Source: Sporomusa sp. KB1
Lineage (GTDB): Bacteria > Bacillota > Negativicutes > Sporomusales > Sporomusaceae
Direction of reading: 5' to 3'
Assembly (NCBI RefSeq): GCF_007830295.1
Contig: NZ_VLKC01000002.1
Span: 1,934,558 to 1,998,557, forward strand
DNA length: 64,000 bases
Shown here in pieces: positions 44,335 through 54,407 of the stretch (its first letter is position 1; every line of letters starts with the position of its first letter). The translations under genes and the position numbers were made by a program. The notes under the pieces were generated by a model. That model was given only the letters and a program-made list of their open reading frames with translations, did not search any database and had not been told where the DNA came from.

Positions 44335-45474
44335 ATGAAAAAACTTGTGTTAGGCGGTCAGTCTATTATTACCGGCTGTGGTTCGATTGCTGAACTTAGT
44401 AATGTTAAAGCCAGCCGGGCATTCATTGTGACTGGCGGCAGTGCGATGCAGACAAGCGGCGTAATCGCTAAGATAGAGGGAATTTTCAAAGCTAACGGCT
44501 GCAAAACCTGTATATATGGGGGGATTGGTAAGAATCCTGATACACAGGCTGTACTTGAAGGACTTTCTATAATGCGGGAGTTTGAGCCTGATTTATTAGT
44601 GGCTGTCGGTGGTGGTTCGCCGATTGATGCAGCCAAGGTTATGGCGCTCTTTTATGAGTATCCGAAACTGGATTTTGCTGCGGCCCAAACAGGGGAACTG
44701 CCTGCTGCCCGCAAGCGCCTACTTTTTGTGGCTATTCCTTCAACTTCAGGCACCGGGACAGAAGTAACTAAAGCGGCAGTGATTACTTTTCGGGAACTGG
44801 AACTCAAAGTTGGCTTAAAAACCCCAGCCTTTATTCCTGACCTGGCGATACTTGATCCGGAGATTACCATGACCATGCCACCCAATGTGGTGGCCGAGAC
44901 TGGCATGGATGCACTTACACATGCAGTAGAGGCTTATATAAACCGTAATTTGGACGACTTTAGCGAGGTGTTAGCTAAAGGGGCGGTAGCGGGGTTGCTT
45001 ACATGGCTGCCGGTATCTTATCACGAAAAAACCAAAGAAAGCCGGGAAAAGGTGCACCATTATCAGTGTATAGCCGGTTTAGCCTTTGAAAATACCGGTT
45101 TAGGTATGGCGCATGGTATTTCGCACGCAGTTGGTGGCAAGTTTGATCTAGGGCATGGCCTGATAAATGCGATTGCTTTGCCCCATGTCCTTGCCTATAA
45201 TGCCCAAGAGGAATTTGTGGGTGCGCGCCTGGATGAATTGGCCCGCAGCATTGGGCGTAAAGGTCGCCAGGAGTTTATTGCTGCTGTGAAGGAACTAAAC
45301 CAGCAACTGGCAATTCCGGCTGGACTGGCGCAGGCCGGTGTTGATCGCGCCTCCTTTGAGGAGGGCTTTGATGAGTTGACAGTCAACTGTCTCAAGGGTT
45401 CTACCCGCGTTAATCCGGTGCCGGTGACTAAGGAACAAATGGCGGAAATTCTCAAAGAACTGTATCAAGGCTAA
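44335..45474 (+). CDS. Iron-containing alcohol dehydrogenase
   Basis: Group III metal-dependent dehydrogenase of 379 residues. It has the NAD(P)-binding GGGSPIDAAK motif, the STSGTGTEVT segment and metal ligands in DALTHAVEAY and HGISHAVGGKFDLGHG. It would interconvert an alcohol and aldehyde with NAD(P)H in the cytoplasm. Candidates include 1,3-propanediol, butanol or lactaldehyde reduction, which sequence alone does not separate. AAAGGAG precedes the ATG. It stands 20 bp before addB but is probably functionally unrelated. Confidence 0.9.
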   Translation: MKKLVLGGQSIITGCGSIAELSNVKASRAFIVTGGSAMQTSGVIAKIEGIFKANGCKTCIYGGIGKNPDTQAVLEGLSIMREFEPDLLVAVGGGSPIDAAKVMALFYEYPKLDFAAAQTGELPAARKRLLFVAIPSTSGTGTEVTKAAVITFRELELKVGLKTPAFIPDLAILDPEITMTMPPNVVAETGMDALTHAVEAYINRNLDDFSEVLAKGAVAGLLTWLPVSYHEKTKESREKVHHYQCIAGLAFENTGLGMAHGISHAVGGKFDLGHGLINAIALPHVLAYNAQEEFVGARLDELARSIGRKGRQEFIAAVKELNQQLAIPAGLAQAGVDRASFEEGFDELTVNCLKGSTRVNPVPVTKEQMAEILKELYQG

Positions 45475-45494
45475 TTTTTTGGAGGGGACGGCGT

Positions 45495-48400
45495 TTGAAA
45501 CTTAATTTTATCCTAGGTCAGGCTGGCTATGGCAAGACCTGGCAGTGTTTTCATGAGATAGTAGCCCGGCTGGCCGAGTCGCCTGATGGCCGGCCGCTTC
45601 TTTTTATTGTGCCTGAACAGGCTACTTATGAAGTTGAGCAGGCGCTGGCCGCCGCCTGTCCGTCTCAGGGCTTTATGCGGGCTCATGTGCTGGGCTTTCG
45701 CCGGCTGGCGTATCGGGTACTCAATGAAACCGGGGGTGCGGCCAGACCGCATATATCGGAACTGGGAAAACGCATGGTCTTTAGCCGGTTATTAATGGAG
45801 AATAAAAGTAATTTCAAACTACTCTCACGGGTGGCTGCGGAAAAAAGTTTTGCCGCTACGGTTGCGGGCTTAGTGAAGGAGTTTAAAACCTATGGAGTAG
45901 GGCCGGACTTACTTACCGCGATAGCCAGCGAGCAAGACTGTAATCAGGTGCTAACGGCTAAAATGCAGGATTTGGCGTTATTGTACCAGGGATTTGAGGA
46001 CTTTTTAGCCGGACGGTATATTGATCCGGAGGATTATCTTACCTTGCTGGCAGAAAAAATTCCCGGGTCTTCTCTACTGAGGCAGGCTGAAGTGTGGGTG
46101 GATGGCTTTACCTTTTTTACCCCACAGGAATATGCAGTAATAACAGCTATGCTTGAAGCGACACAGACTGTGACGGTAACTCTATGTCTGAACCAGCCGG
46201 AGAATGAGCTGCACTCCCACGAAGAAGCGTTGTTTCACCGTCAATGGGAAACCTATCAAAAATTAAAAAAACTGGCGGGGGAGCTGCAGATTGAAGCTGA
46301 GCAGCGGGAACTCATGCTGCCGCATCGTTTTGTCAGACCGGCACTGGCAGCCATTGAACAGCAGTTTTTTAGCGGTCGGAATCCGGCTAAACCGGTTATG
46401 CCGGATAATAGCTTTATGTTGGCAGAAGCGGCTAATCGCCGGACTGAGGCTGAGGCCATTGCCCGTGAAATGATTAGGTTGAGCCGGGAAGAAGGCTTAC
46501 GGTGGCGGGATATGGCTATCCTTATTCGCGACATGGACAGCTATGCCGAGTTACTTACAACCGTGCTGACCGATTATAATATTCCCTTTTTCAGTGACAA
46601 TAGCCGTCCGGCGGTGCATCATCCGCTGGCCGAATTGCTGCGTTCGGCACTTGATGTTGTGCTGGAAAGATGGAGTTATGAGCCGGTTTTTCGTTGTTTA
46701 AAAACAGATTTACTGCCAGTAACCCGTGACCAGGTGGACCTCTTGGAAAATTACTGTCTGGAATTTGGTATTCGCGGTTCGCGGTGGACAAAACCGGAAG
46801 ACTGGGCGTTCCGGCGTCGATACTCGCTGGCTGAGGATGAGTGGGCTGGCGCTGAGCCTGATGCTGCTGAGCAGGAGTATTTGCGTCAGATTAATACTAT
46901 CCGTCAGGATAGTACAGCCGCGCTGGTACTCTTAGCCGAGAAGATAACACCGGCGATAAAGAAGGGCTTGACACCGATAGAATTGGTACAAGCTGTCTAT
47001 GAATTTTTGCAAAGCTTACAAGTGGCTGATACGCTGGCGGCCTGGGCGGTGTCCGCTGAAGCTGCCGGGGATCTTGAACAGGCTAGGGAACATCAGCAGA
47101 TGTGGCCTAAGCTGATGGAACTGTTAGATCAGATTGTGGATACGTTTGCTGAGCAGCCGTTAAGCCTAGCGGAGTTTGCTGCTATTGTCAGTGAGGGGCT
47201 GGAGGGTACTACTCTTAGTTTAATTCCGCCAGGGCTTGATTATGTTACAATTGCCGCCCTGGAACGGACGCGGCGATTGCGAATAAAGGCCGCCTTTGTC
47301 CCGGGGGTGAGTGATGGCATATTGCCGCGCCGCCGCAGGGACGAGGGGCTGCTGAATGATGGTGAACGGGCGCTGCTGCGGACGCTGGGGTTGGAACTTG
47401 GCAGCGGGGCAGTGGCTGATGTCTTTGCGGAGCAGTTTTTGGTATACACAGCTTTGACGCGGGCGAGCCAGTACCTTTGGGTTAGCTACCCGCTGGCCGA
47501 TGCGGAAGGCAAAGCGCTGGCTCCTTCAGCCATTATCAGACGCTTAAAAGAAATTACTGGTACTGTGCCTGTGGCGCTGCCAATTGAGCCGCCGGCGGGG
47601 CGGGAAGCCGAGTACCTTGCCAGGCCTGAGCGGGCGCTGGCAGCACTGGCCGGGGCGCTCAGGCTATATCGGGAGACGGGAAATATCAGTCCGGTCTGGT
47701 GGGATGTCTACAACTGGGCGCTGATGCAGCCTCAGTGGCGTGAACCACTCAGGGCCAGTTTAGCCGGGTTATTTCATCATAACCAACTAGAGCCGTTGCA
47801 GCCTGGACTTCCTGGCCGCCTATATATGAAAAATGGTGTCCTGCGAGGCAGTGTGACCCGGTTTGAGGCGTTTCGCGCCTGTCCGTTCAAGCATTTTGCC
47901 CAGTATGGACTGAACCTTAAGGAGCGGGCTGTCTATCAACTGGCGGCACCTGACCTGGGACAGTTTTTGCATGCAGTGCTGAAATCATTTGGTGACAGGC
48001 TGGCCGCGCATGGTCAAAGCTGGGGTGAGCTCACCGGCAATCAGCTTAGTGAATTGTGCGGTGATATTGTCACTCAATTAGCACCTAAACTGCAGAATGA
48101 AATACTGCTTAGCAGCAAGCAGCATGAGCATTTGGTTACCAGGCTGACACGGCGGGCTGTGCGGGCTGTTAGCCGTCTGGCTGCCTGGGGTGAGGTCACT
48201 CAGTTTCGGCCGGTGGCACTTGAGCAGGCTTTTGGCCGGGGGGTGGATGCGCTGCCGCCGCTTAAGCTTACTCTGCCGGATGCTATTGTGGAAGTAGCCG
48301 GGCAGATTGACCGCCTGGATATGGGTGAGCATGGCAACCAAAACTATGTGCTGGTTATTGACTATAAATCAGGCGGCGCGTGGCTCAGTTTGACTGAGGT

Positions 48401-48968
48401 TTACTATGGTCTTAAGCTGCAACTGCTAACTTATTTATTAGTGGCGGTGAGCGCCCAAAGCGGTCCTGATGCTTGTCTGCCAGCAGGGATATTATATTAT
48501 TTTTTGAAAAATCCCGTTATATCGGGGACAACCCTAAAAACTCCTGAGCAAATTGAAAACGATATTAACAGCCGGCTCAAAATGCCAGGCTGGTTACTGG
48601 CTGATACGGATATTGCCGGCTTACTGGATGCAACGATTAACGGTTGGTCTGAGTTTTTTAAGATTGCGTTGGGTAAAAACGGTTTTTACGAAAGTTGTAG
48701 GGATAAGCTCAAAACAGAGGAAGAGTTCAAATTATTATTAACCCATGTTGAACAGGAACTGATGGCTGTAGCGGCCGCCATTCTTGCTGGCGAAACAGCC
48801 ATTAGGCCGTATCGTTTGGAGAAAAGTACACCCTGTGGCTATTGTGCCTTTCTGCCAGTATGCCAGTTTGACGGTAATTTGCCGGAAAATGACTATGTAG
48901 CACTTCCTAAGCTGGCTGATGATACTATTATGGAGGAATTGCGTCAACGGAAAGGAGGCGGTGAGTAA
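45495..48968 (+). CDS. addB: ATP-dependent helicase/nuclease subunit B
   Basis: Subunit of the AddAB helicase-nuclease, which resects double-strand breaks and recognises Chi in Firmicutes. The 1157-residue protein has Walker A GQAGYGKT at 8-15 and a RecB-type nuclease motif VIDYKSG. An iron-sulfur cluster site consists of Cys796 with Cys1114, Cys1117 and Cys1123 (spacing C-x2-C-x5-C). The start is TTG at 45495 after GGAGGGG; the fold starts there with KLNFILG. The stop overlaps the addA start by one base. Confidence 0.95.
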   Translation: MKLNFILGQAGYGKTWQCFHEIVARLAESPDGRPLLFIVPEQATYEVEQALAAACPSQGFMRAHVLGFRRLAYRVLNETGGAARPHISELGKRMVFSRLLMENKSNFKLLSRVAAEKSFAATVAGLVKEFKTYGVGPDLLTAIASEQDCNQVLTAKMQDLALLYQGFEDFLAGRYIDPEDYLTLLAEKIPGSSLLRQAEVWVDGFTFFTPQEYAVITAMLEATQTVTVTLCLNQPENELHSHEEALFHRQWETYQKLKKLAGELQIEAEQRELMLPHRFVRPALAAIEQQFFSGRNPAKPVMPDNSFMLAEAANRRTEAEAIAREMIRLSREEGLRWRDMAILIRDMDSYAELLTTVLTDYNIPFFSDNSRPAVHHPLAELLRSALDVVLERWSYEPVFRCLKTDLLPVTRDQVDLLENYCLEFGIRGSRWTKPEDWAFRRRYSLAEDEWAGAEPDAAEQEYLRQINTIRQDSTAALVLLAEKITPAIKKGLTPIELVQAVYEFLQSLQVADTLAAWAVSAEAAGDLEQAREHQQMWPKLMELLDQIVDTFAEQPLSLAEFAAIVSEGLEGTTLSLIPPGLDYVTIAALERTRRLRIKAAFVPGVSDGILPRRRRDEGLLNDGERALLRTLGLELGSGAVADVFAEQFLVYTALTRASQYLWVSYPLADAEGKALAPSAIIRRLKEITGTVPVALPIEPPAGREAEYLARPERALAALAGALRLYRETGNISPVWWDVYNWALMQPQWREPLRASLAGLFHHNQLEPLQPGLPGRLYMKNGVLRGSVTRFEAFRACPFKHFAQYGLNLKERAVYQLAAPDLGQFLHAVLKSFGDRLAAHGQSWGELTGNQLSELCGDIVTQLAPKLQNEILLSSKQHEHLVTRLTRRAVRAVSRLAAWGEVTQFRPVALEQAFGRGVDALPPLKLTLPDAIVEVAGQIDRLDMGEHGNQNYVLVIDYKSGGAWLSLTEVYYGLKLQLLTYLLVAVSAQSGPDACLPAGILYYFLKNPVISGTTLKTPEQIENDINSRLKMPGWLLADTDIAGLLDATINGWSEFFKIALGKNGFYESCRDKLKTEEEFKLLLTHVEQELMAVAAAILAGETAIRPYRLEKSTPCGYCAFLPVCQFDGNLPENDYVALPKLADDTIMEELRQRKGGGE

Positions 48969-51900
48969 TGCAATGCTCTCCTGAGCAACAAGCTGCGATT
49001 GAAACCCGTAACCATAATCTGTTGGTGGCGGCAGCTGCCGGGTCGGGTAAGACCTGGGTGCTGGTGGAACGTATTATCAGCCGGATCATTGATCCTGAAG
49101 AACGGCTGAGTGTGGATAGTCTGCTGGTGGTTACCTTTACCAATGCGGCGGCTAATGAGATGCGCAGTCGCATTAGCGAAGCGTTAAATACTGTACTTAA
49201 GCAGCCTGAGCTTACTGATGTTGAGCTTAGGCGCCATGTCGAGCGACAGTTGGTGCTGCTAGGCGCAGCCAATATTTCAACCTTACATGCCTTCTGTCAG
49301 GGCATTGTGCGGCAGTATTTTTATCTGCTGGCCATTGAACCTAATTTCCGGGTGGCTAATGACACCGAGGTAACGTTAATCAAGAGTGATGTGCTGGAGG
49401 CTGTGTTTGAAGAAAGCTACCTGCAGGCAGATACTGATTTTATGATGCTGATTGAGCATTATGGAGACGAAGTCAATGATAATTCTCTAGCTGGACTGGT
49501 GCTGAAGTTATATGAATTTTCCCGTAGTCATCCCTGGCCGGAGAAGTGGCTAACTGATTTACCTGGCGCTTTCCTTTTGCCGCCAGAAGCAACGTTTGAT
49601 GAGACTCCCTGGTCGGCCTTGGTCCGAGATAAAATAATACTAGACTGGGAAGAGGCCCGCCAGCAGCTGCTGGCACTAATGGCAGAGGTTAGCAGACCGG
49701 GTAAGCCAGCAGCCTATGCCCAGACCTATGCTGAAGATATCCAGATTATTGATAATTTGCTAGTAGCTGCGCAGTCATCCTGGGCAGCGTTGGCTAAGGC
49801 GCTGGCAGAGGTAAGTTTCCCCCGGATTGCTTCCGTTGGCAAGGAAGTGCCTAAGGAGGTTAAGGATTATTTTCAAGGCCAGCGCAATAAAGCCAAAAAG
49901 CGGATAATTGATGCCAGGGAATTTTATTTTGAACGCAGCGGCTCAGAACTTGTGGCTGATTTGCGTCAGGTCGAGCCGCTCATGGCTGCATTGGTCCAAC
50001 TGGTCAAGAACTTTGCATTAAAATTTTCTCTGGCGAAACAAGAAAAAGGCATTGTTGATTTTAATGACTTAGAGCATTTGTGCCTGGAGGTATTACGAGC
50101 GACAGATGCAGGGCAAGGGGAAACCAAGCCTTCACCGGTAGCTCTCCAGCTTAAAGCCCGGTTTAGCGAAATTATGGTCGATGAGTACCAGGATACCAAC
50201 AGAGTACAGGAAGAAATTATCCGGCTTGTCGCAAGTGTCGAGCAGCCCAATCTCTTCCTGGTGGGCGATGTCAAACAAAGCATTTACCGTTTCCGTTTGG
50301 CTGAGCCGGCCCTGTTTATGGACAAATACCATGGTTATCAGAGCGGCGAGCGGGTTGGGTGTAAACGCATTGATTTGAGTAAAAACTTCCGCAGCCGCCC
50401 TGGGGTTCTTCATGCTGTCAATTTCTTGTTTGCTCAGCTTATGACAGAGCGTATGGCTGAGCTTGATTATGGACCGGCAGAGCAGCTTAATCCTGGTCCT
50501 GATTATCCGGTCACGGAAGGAAACAGCTTGGAGGGGCCGGTAGAAATCATTATACTTGACAGGGAGAAAGCTGGGGATGAGAGCTTTGCTGACGAGGGTG
50601 AGGCGATTAGCAGTCCAGAGCCTGAAAGCGAGGGTGAGAGTAGCCAACTGGGTGATGGTATACCGGAAGAAGAACTATCTGCTTTTGAGCAGGAAGCTGT
50701 CCTCATTGCCAGGCGTATTCAGGAATTAATAAGCAGCGGCTGTTTGGCGTTTGATAAACAGGCGGGCGGCTATCGTCCCTTATTGTACCGTGATATTGTT
50801 ATTTTACTGCGTTCGGTACGGGGTAAGGCTCAGGCGCTGCAGGACAGGCTGCGGCAAAACGGGATTCCCTGTTACGCAGAACTGGATTCTGGCTATTTTT
50901 CGGAAACCGAGATATCTATTATGTTAGCCCTGCTGCAAGTTATTGATAATCCCCACCAGGATATTCCAATGGCCGCTGTGCTGCGTTCGCCGCTGGTTGG
51001 TCTGACTGGCGATGAATTGGCTGAAATTCGGCTGTGTTTGGCGCAAGGCAGTCTGTGGGCCGCGGTGCAGGAATATAGCCATACCCAGGCTGTTTCCCAC
51101 AAGGTACAGGGCTTTTTGGCTAAGCTAACGACTTGGCGTAATTTAGCGCGGCGTAAGGGTGTGGCCGAGCTTATCTGGCGTATCTATCAGGATACCGGTT
51201 ACTATGACTATGTGGGTGGGATGCCTGGTGGAGTTTTGCGGCAAGCTAATCTGCGGGCGCTGTATGATCGGGCCCGGCAGTATGAGGCCACTAACTTTAG
51301 GGGACTGTTTCGCTTTTTACGGTTTGTTGAGCGGCTGAAGAATAAGGATTCTGATTTGTCAGTAGCTCGGGCGTTAGGCGAGAGCGAGGATGTTGTCAGG
51401 GTCATGAGTATTCATAAAAGTAAAGGGCTTGAATTTCCGGTAGTTATTGTAGCTGATATGGGAAAAAACTTTAACCTTATGGATACGACTGGGTTGGTAT
51501 TATGTCATAAGGAGCTGGGTGTCGGGCCGTATGTTACTTTACCTGAGCTTAGATTTCGCTATCCGACACCGGCTCGATGGGGTATTGCCCATAAGCTTGA
51601 GTTGGAAACTAAGGCCGAGGAACAGCGGATTTTGTATGTGGCTCTGACCCGGGCCAGGGAAAAACTCATTTTAGTTGGTTCGGCCAAGAAGTTGTCCCAA
51701 AAGTGTGCTGCCTGGTGCCGGGCAGTGGGTGAACCGCAGGCAAAACTGCCAGTCAGCCAAGTCATAAAAGCTAAAAGTTATCTGGATTGGGTTGGTATGG
51801 CGGTTGCCCGGCATACTGATGGTGAGGCTATTCGCCAGTATGGTGAGTGCACTGATCAGCCGGTGACAGCATTAGCAGGCCAGCTTTCAGCCTGGAACAT

Positions 51901-52723
51901 CAAAATTGGTAAGCTGGCAGATAGTAAACCGTTAGCGCAGGCCAGTCCGGCGGATGACGCGTTATTGGCGGCTGTCCGGCGGTTGGAACCGGTTGAATGC
52001 GATACCGATACCCGGTGGGTGGATACTCTTTTAAACTGGCAATATCCATGTAAGGCTGCGGTTAGTAAACCAGCCAAACTGTCAGTGTCGGAAATTAAAC
52101 GCCGTCTTGAACTTGTGGAAAGGGAAGAGGCCGAGGTTGTATTTGCACCAAAACCATCGACCGTGCATGCTCGTCCCCGCTTCCTGCAAGCCTCCTCGCA
52201 GCTGACACCGGCAGAGTATGGGGTGATGCTGCATACGGTTATGCAACATATTGATTTGGCGGGCGAGTTTTCTAACCAAGCCATTACTGAGCAGGCCAGT
52301 GCCTTGGAAGTTCGCCAGATTTTGCCGCCAGGTCAGGCGGCAGAGGTTGATGCTGGTTTAATCAGGGCTTTTTTTGCCTCTCAGCTTGGTCAGCGTTTGA
52401 CGAAAGCCAATGAGGTGTGGCGGGAAATGCCGTTTAGTCTGCTGCTGCCAGCCGAAAAGTTTTATGCTGATTTGCAAGGCTGTGGGGAACAAATCTTCGT
52501 GCAAGGGATTATTGACTGCCTGTTTGCCGAAGATGACGGTTTAGTGCTGATTGATTATAAGACCGATAGCGCTGCTGCGGCAGAGGAATTGGTCACCAAG
52601 TACGCAGCGCAGCTTAGCATGTACGCGCTGGCAATTGAACGGATACTTGGTCGACCGGTCAAGGAACAGTATATCTATGCATTCCGGTTAGGGCGTGAGA
52701 TTAAATTAGATGGTTTAGGGTAA
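48968..52723 (+). CDS. addA: ATP-dependent helicase/nuclease subunit A
   Basis: UvrD-type helicase and nuclease subunit of AddAB, 1251 residues, within the usual 1200-1280. Walker A AAAGSGKT is at about 22-29, helicase motif DEYQDTN and VALTRAREKL are present, and a C-terminal RecB-family nuclease motif LIDYKTD supplies the metal-binding Asp and Lys. It overlaps addB by one base (TAATG), so the subunits are made together. Strong terminator at 52728. Confidence 0.95.
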   Translation: MQCSPEQQAAIETRNHNLLVAAAAGSGKTWVLVERIISRIIDPEERLSVDSLLVVTFTNAAANEMRSRISEALNTVLKQPELTDVELRRHVERQLVLLGAANISTLHAFCQGIVRQYFYLLAIEPNFRVANDTEVTLIKSDVLEAVFEESYLQADTDFMMLIEHYGDEVNDNSLAGLVLKLYEFSRSHPWPEKWLTDLPGAFLLPPEATFDETPWSALVRDKIILDWEEARQQLLALMAEVSRPGKPAAYAQTYAEDIQIIDNLLVAAQSSWAALAKALAEVSFPRIASVGKEVPKEVKDYFQGQRNKAKKRIIDAREFYFERSGSELVADLRQVEPLMAALVQLVKNFALKFSLAKQEKGIVDFNDLEHLCLEVLRATDAGQGETKPSPVALQLKARFSEIMVDEYQDTNRVQEEIIRLVASVEQPNLFLVGDVKQSIYRFRLAEPALFMDKYHGYQSGERVGCKRIDLSKNFRSRPGVLHAVNFLFAQLMTERMAELDYGPAEQLNPGPDYPVTEGNSLEGPVEIIILDREKAGDESFADEGEAISSPEPESEGESSQLGDGIPEEELSAFEQEAVLIARRIQELISSGCLAFDKQAGGYRPLLYRDIVILLRSVRGKAQALQDRLRQNGIPCYAELDSGYFSETEISIMLALLQVIDNPHQDIPMAAVLRSPLVGLTGDELAEIRLCLAQGSLWAAVQEYSHTQAVSHKVQGFLAKLTTWRNLARRKGVAELIWRIYQDTGYYDYVGGMPGGVLRQANLRALYDRARQYEATNFRGLFRFLRFVERLKNKDSDLSVARALGESEDVVRVMSIHKSKGLEFPVVIVADMGKNFNLMDTTGLVLCHKELGVGPYVTLPELRFRYPTPARWGIAHKLELETKAEEQRILYVALTRAREKLILVGSAKKLSQKCAAWCRAVGEPQAKLPVSQVIKAKSYLDWVGMAVARHTDGEAIRQYGECTDQPVTALAGQLSAWNIKIGKLADSKPLAQASPADDALLAAVRRLEPVECDTDTRWVDTLLNWQYPCKAAVSKPAKLSVSEIKRRLELVEREEAEVVFAPKPSTVHARPRFLQASSQLTPAEYGVMLHTVMQHIDLAGEFSNQAITEQASALEVRQILPPGQAAEVDAGLIRAFFASQLGQRLTKANEVWREMPFSLLLPAEKFYADLQGCGEQIFVQGIIDCLFAEDDGLVLIDYKTDSAAAAEELVTKYAAQLSMYALAIERILGRPVKEQYIYAFRLGREIKLDGLG

Positions 52724-52727
52724 AGGA

Positions 52728-52769
52728 AAAGTGGCTGCACGGGAACGCAAGTTCCCGTACAGCCACTTT
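52728..52769. terminator. Terminator between convergent addA and corA
   Basis: GTGGCTG/CAGCCAC and ACGGGAAC/GTTCCCGT stems, separated by one mismatch, close a GCAA tetraloop. AAA/TTT flanks allow weak bidirectional action. Confidence 0.75.
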
Positions 52770-52838
52770 AGGATGCTTATTAATATTGTTTTACACAAAC
52801 CATAGCTTTGGGGAGGAATGTCTTGCTCATTATTTTTA

Positions 52839-53786
52839 CTAGAACATGCCTTTACGCCATAAACCAAAGGCACTAAGTGCAGTAACAGCCATAGCAAATA
52901 ATAGCGTAATAATAAAGCCGCCGTTGCCGCTAAAGGGTACGTCAACATTCATTCCCATAAAGCTTGAAACCATAGTTGGTATTGCCAAAATAATGGTCAT
53001 AGAGGCCAGGAATTTCATAACGCGGTTGAGGTTGTTCGAGATGATGGAAGTAAACGTATCCATCATACCGTTCATAATGCGGCTATACATTTCGACCATT
53101 TCGATAGCCTGTTTATTTTCAATAATAACATCTTCTAACAGATCTTCATCTTCTTCATACATTTTAATCAGGTGTTGTACTTGGCTGGTAGAACGGAGTC
53201 GCAAGAGCTTTTCCAAGACAATGCCGTTAGAACGCAGGGAAGCGGCAAAATAAGTTAAGCCTTTCTGCAGCTCTAAGAGCTGGAAAATTTCCTCGTTTTG
53301 CATGGAACGGCGCAGATAACGTTCGATTTCGTCTGTGCGACGGTTAATCTGCTTTAAGTATTTCAAATATAAAGTAGCCGATTTATACAATATCTGAAAA
53401 AGAAATCTGGTCTTTTTAAAGGTACTGAACAACCGGTGATTTTCAGGTTTAAAATCAGCTAACACTTCGTTGGATTCCAGGCAAATGGTAATGATGTAGT
53501 CGGTAGTAAGCACGATGCCTAATGGCAGCGCGTCATAACTATCATGACCACGCGTAACGGGAATGTTGGTGATAACAAGCATATGATTTTCTTCAAGTTC
53601 GATACGGGAACGTTCTTCTTCGTCTAAGGCGGCTTTAAGGAAATCAAGTGGGGTGCCAGTAGTGGCGGCCACTTGCTCCAGTTCCGCGGATGTGGGATTG
53701 ATCAGGTTAAACCAAGCACCCCGTTCCAACGTTTGAAGAGTAAGTTCATATAGATCTGTGCAATTGCTGCGATAAATTTTAAGCAT
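52839..53786 (-). CDS. corA: Magnesium transporter CorA
   Basis: Pentameric Mg2+ (also Co2+/Ni2+) channel of the inner membrane, 315 residues. A large helical cytoplasmic domain precedes two C-terminal membrane helices (about 252-272 and 288-308). The signature GMN lies at the end of the first, in FMGMNVDVPF. Length and layout are typical. The GGGGGAG ribosome binding site 4 bp from the ATG is part of a hairpin in the leader. The leader (53787-54008) looks regulatory. Confidence 0.93.
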   Translation of the reverse strand: MLKIYRSNCTDLYELTLQTLERGAWFNLINPTSAELEQVAATTGTPLDFLKAALDEEERSRIELEENHMLVITNIPVTRGHDSYDALPLGIVLTTDYIITICLESNEVLADFKPENHRLFSTFKKTRFLFQILYKSATLYLKYLKQINRRTDEIERYLRRSMQNEEIFQLLELQKGLTYFAASLRSNGIVLEKLLRLRSTSQVQHLIKMYEEDEDLLEDVIIENKQAIEMVEMYSRIMNGMMDTFTSIISNNLNRVMKFLASMTIILAIPTMVSSFMGMNVDVPFSGNGGFIITLLFAMAVTALSAFGLWRKGMF

Positions 53787-54008
53787 AATGCTCCCCCTTT
53801 TTTCTTTTAGGGGAATGCAAATAGTTACCTAGTCAATCAGATACCCTTAGCCAAGGCTGCTAAGTGGTGTACTCAGATAATTTCGGCGAAAAAAATGGAA
53901 TATTCCCCTAATTTTTATTAAATTGAACAACAGACGCCAACTAGGTCGGCCTACGTCCATCTATCTCACCTGCCTTTGAAATATTAATGATTATCTTTAA
54001 ATATCTCT
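53787..54008 (-). promoter_or_regulatory. Structured corA leader, candidate riboswitch of unknown class
   Basis: About 220 nt separate the predicted transcription start from the corA ATG. On the minus strand, AGGGGAAT (53909-53902) pairs perfectly with ATTCCCCT (53816-53809). That downstream arm can instead pair through CCCCT with AGGGG (53798-53794) of the Shine-Dalgarno. A further 7-bp long-range pairing joins 53946-53940 with 53833-53827, and CTTAGC/GCTAAG forms an inner hairpin. The layout suits translational control, possibly by Mg2+. It does not match the M-box consensus as I recall it. Confidence 0.55.
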
Positions 54009-54014
54009 ATAATG

Positions 54015-54043
54015 AATATAATTCTGTTTACCTTAATAGTCAA
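54015..54043 (-). promoter_or_regulatory. Promoter of corA
   Basis: On the minus strand, TTGACT (54043-54038) and TATATT (54020-54015) are spaced exactly 17 bp. The implied start near 54008 gives a ~220-nt leader. Bases 54044-54213 hold nothing else I can name. Confidence 0.7.
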
Positions 54044-54213
54044 CCCTTTTATAAAAAAATAACCTAGTTTTAACCTGGCTATAGCATGAGGCAAGTATTC
54101 TTACTGCTAGATAATCAATTCTATGTATTATTGTATTACCTCTGCTTAGCAAATGTGCACACGGACAAGAGCAGGTAAGGCGAAGCAAACAGAAATTACC
54201 GGGGTTTGTTTTG

Positions 54214-54243
54214 TTGACAAGCCATCTTGCCATTTGTTATAAT
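54214..54243 (+). promoter_or_regulatory. Promoter of the first tRNA-Ser gene
   Basis: A perfect TTGACA (54214-54219) and perfect TATAAT (54238-54243) with an 18-bp spacer, 19 bp before the tRNA. Confidence 0.88.
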
Positions 54244-54261
54244 ACTAACTGTGCTTGATAC

Positions 54262-54350
54262 GGAGGGGTGTCCGAGCGGTTTATGGAGCTGGTCTTGAAA
54301 ACCAGTGATCCCGCAAGGGACCGTGGGTTCGAATCCCACCCCCTCCGCCA
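54262..54350 (+). tRNA. tRNA-Ser (anticodon TGA)
   Basis: The acceptor stem GGAGGGG pairs with CCCCTCC, with discriminator G and encoded CCA. The anticodon stem CTGGT/ACCAG closes loop CTTGAAA, giving anticodon TGA. A long variable arm (GATCCCGCAAGGGACC) and T arm GTGGG-TTCGAAT-CCCAC complete a class II serine tRNA reading UCA and related codons. Confidence 0.95.
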
Positions 54351-54360
54351 TATAAGTCAA

Positions 54361-54389
54361 TTGACTTAAGGCAGAGTATCTGCTATAAT
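54361..54389 (+). promoter_or_regulatory. Promoter of the second tRNA-Ser gene
   Basis: TTGACT (54361-54366) and a perfect TATAAT (54384-54389) with 17-bp spacing. The second serine tRNA thus has its own promoter. Confidence 0.8.
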
Positions 54390-54407
54390 CTAACCAGTTT
54401 ATGACAC

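Noticed and set aside
53787..54008. M-box magnesium riboswitch upstream of corA
   Set aside because: The conserved M-box blocks I know (such as GCTGCTGCCC and the GCTAAAGCTC end) are not found, so I left the class open.
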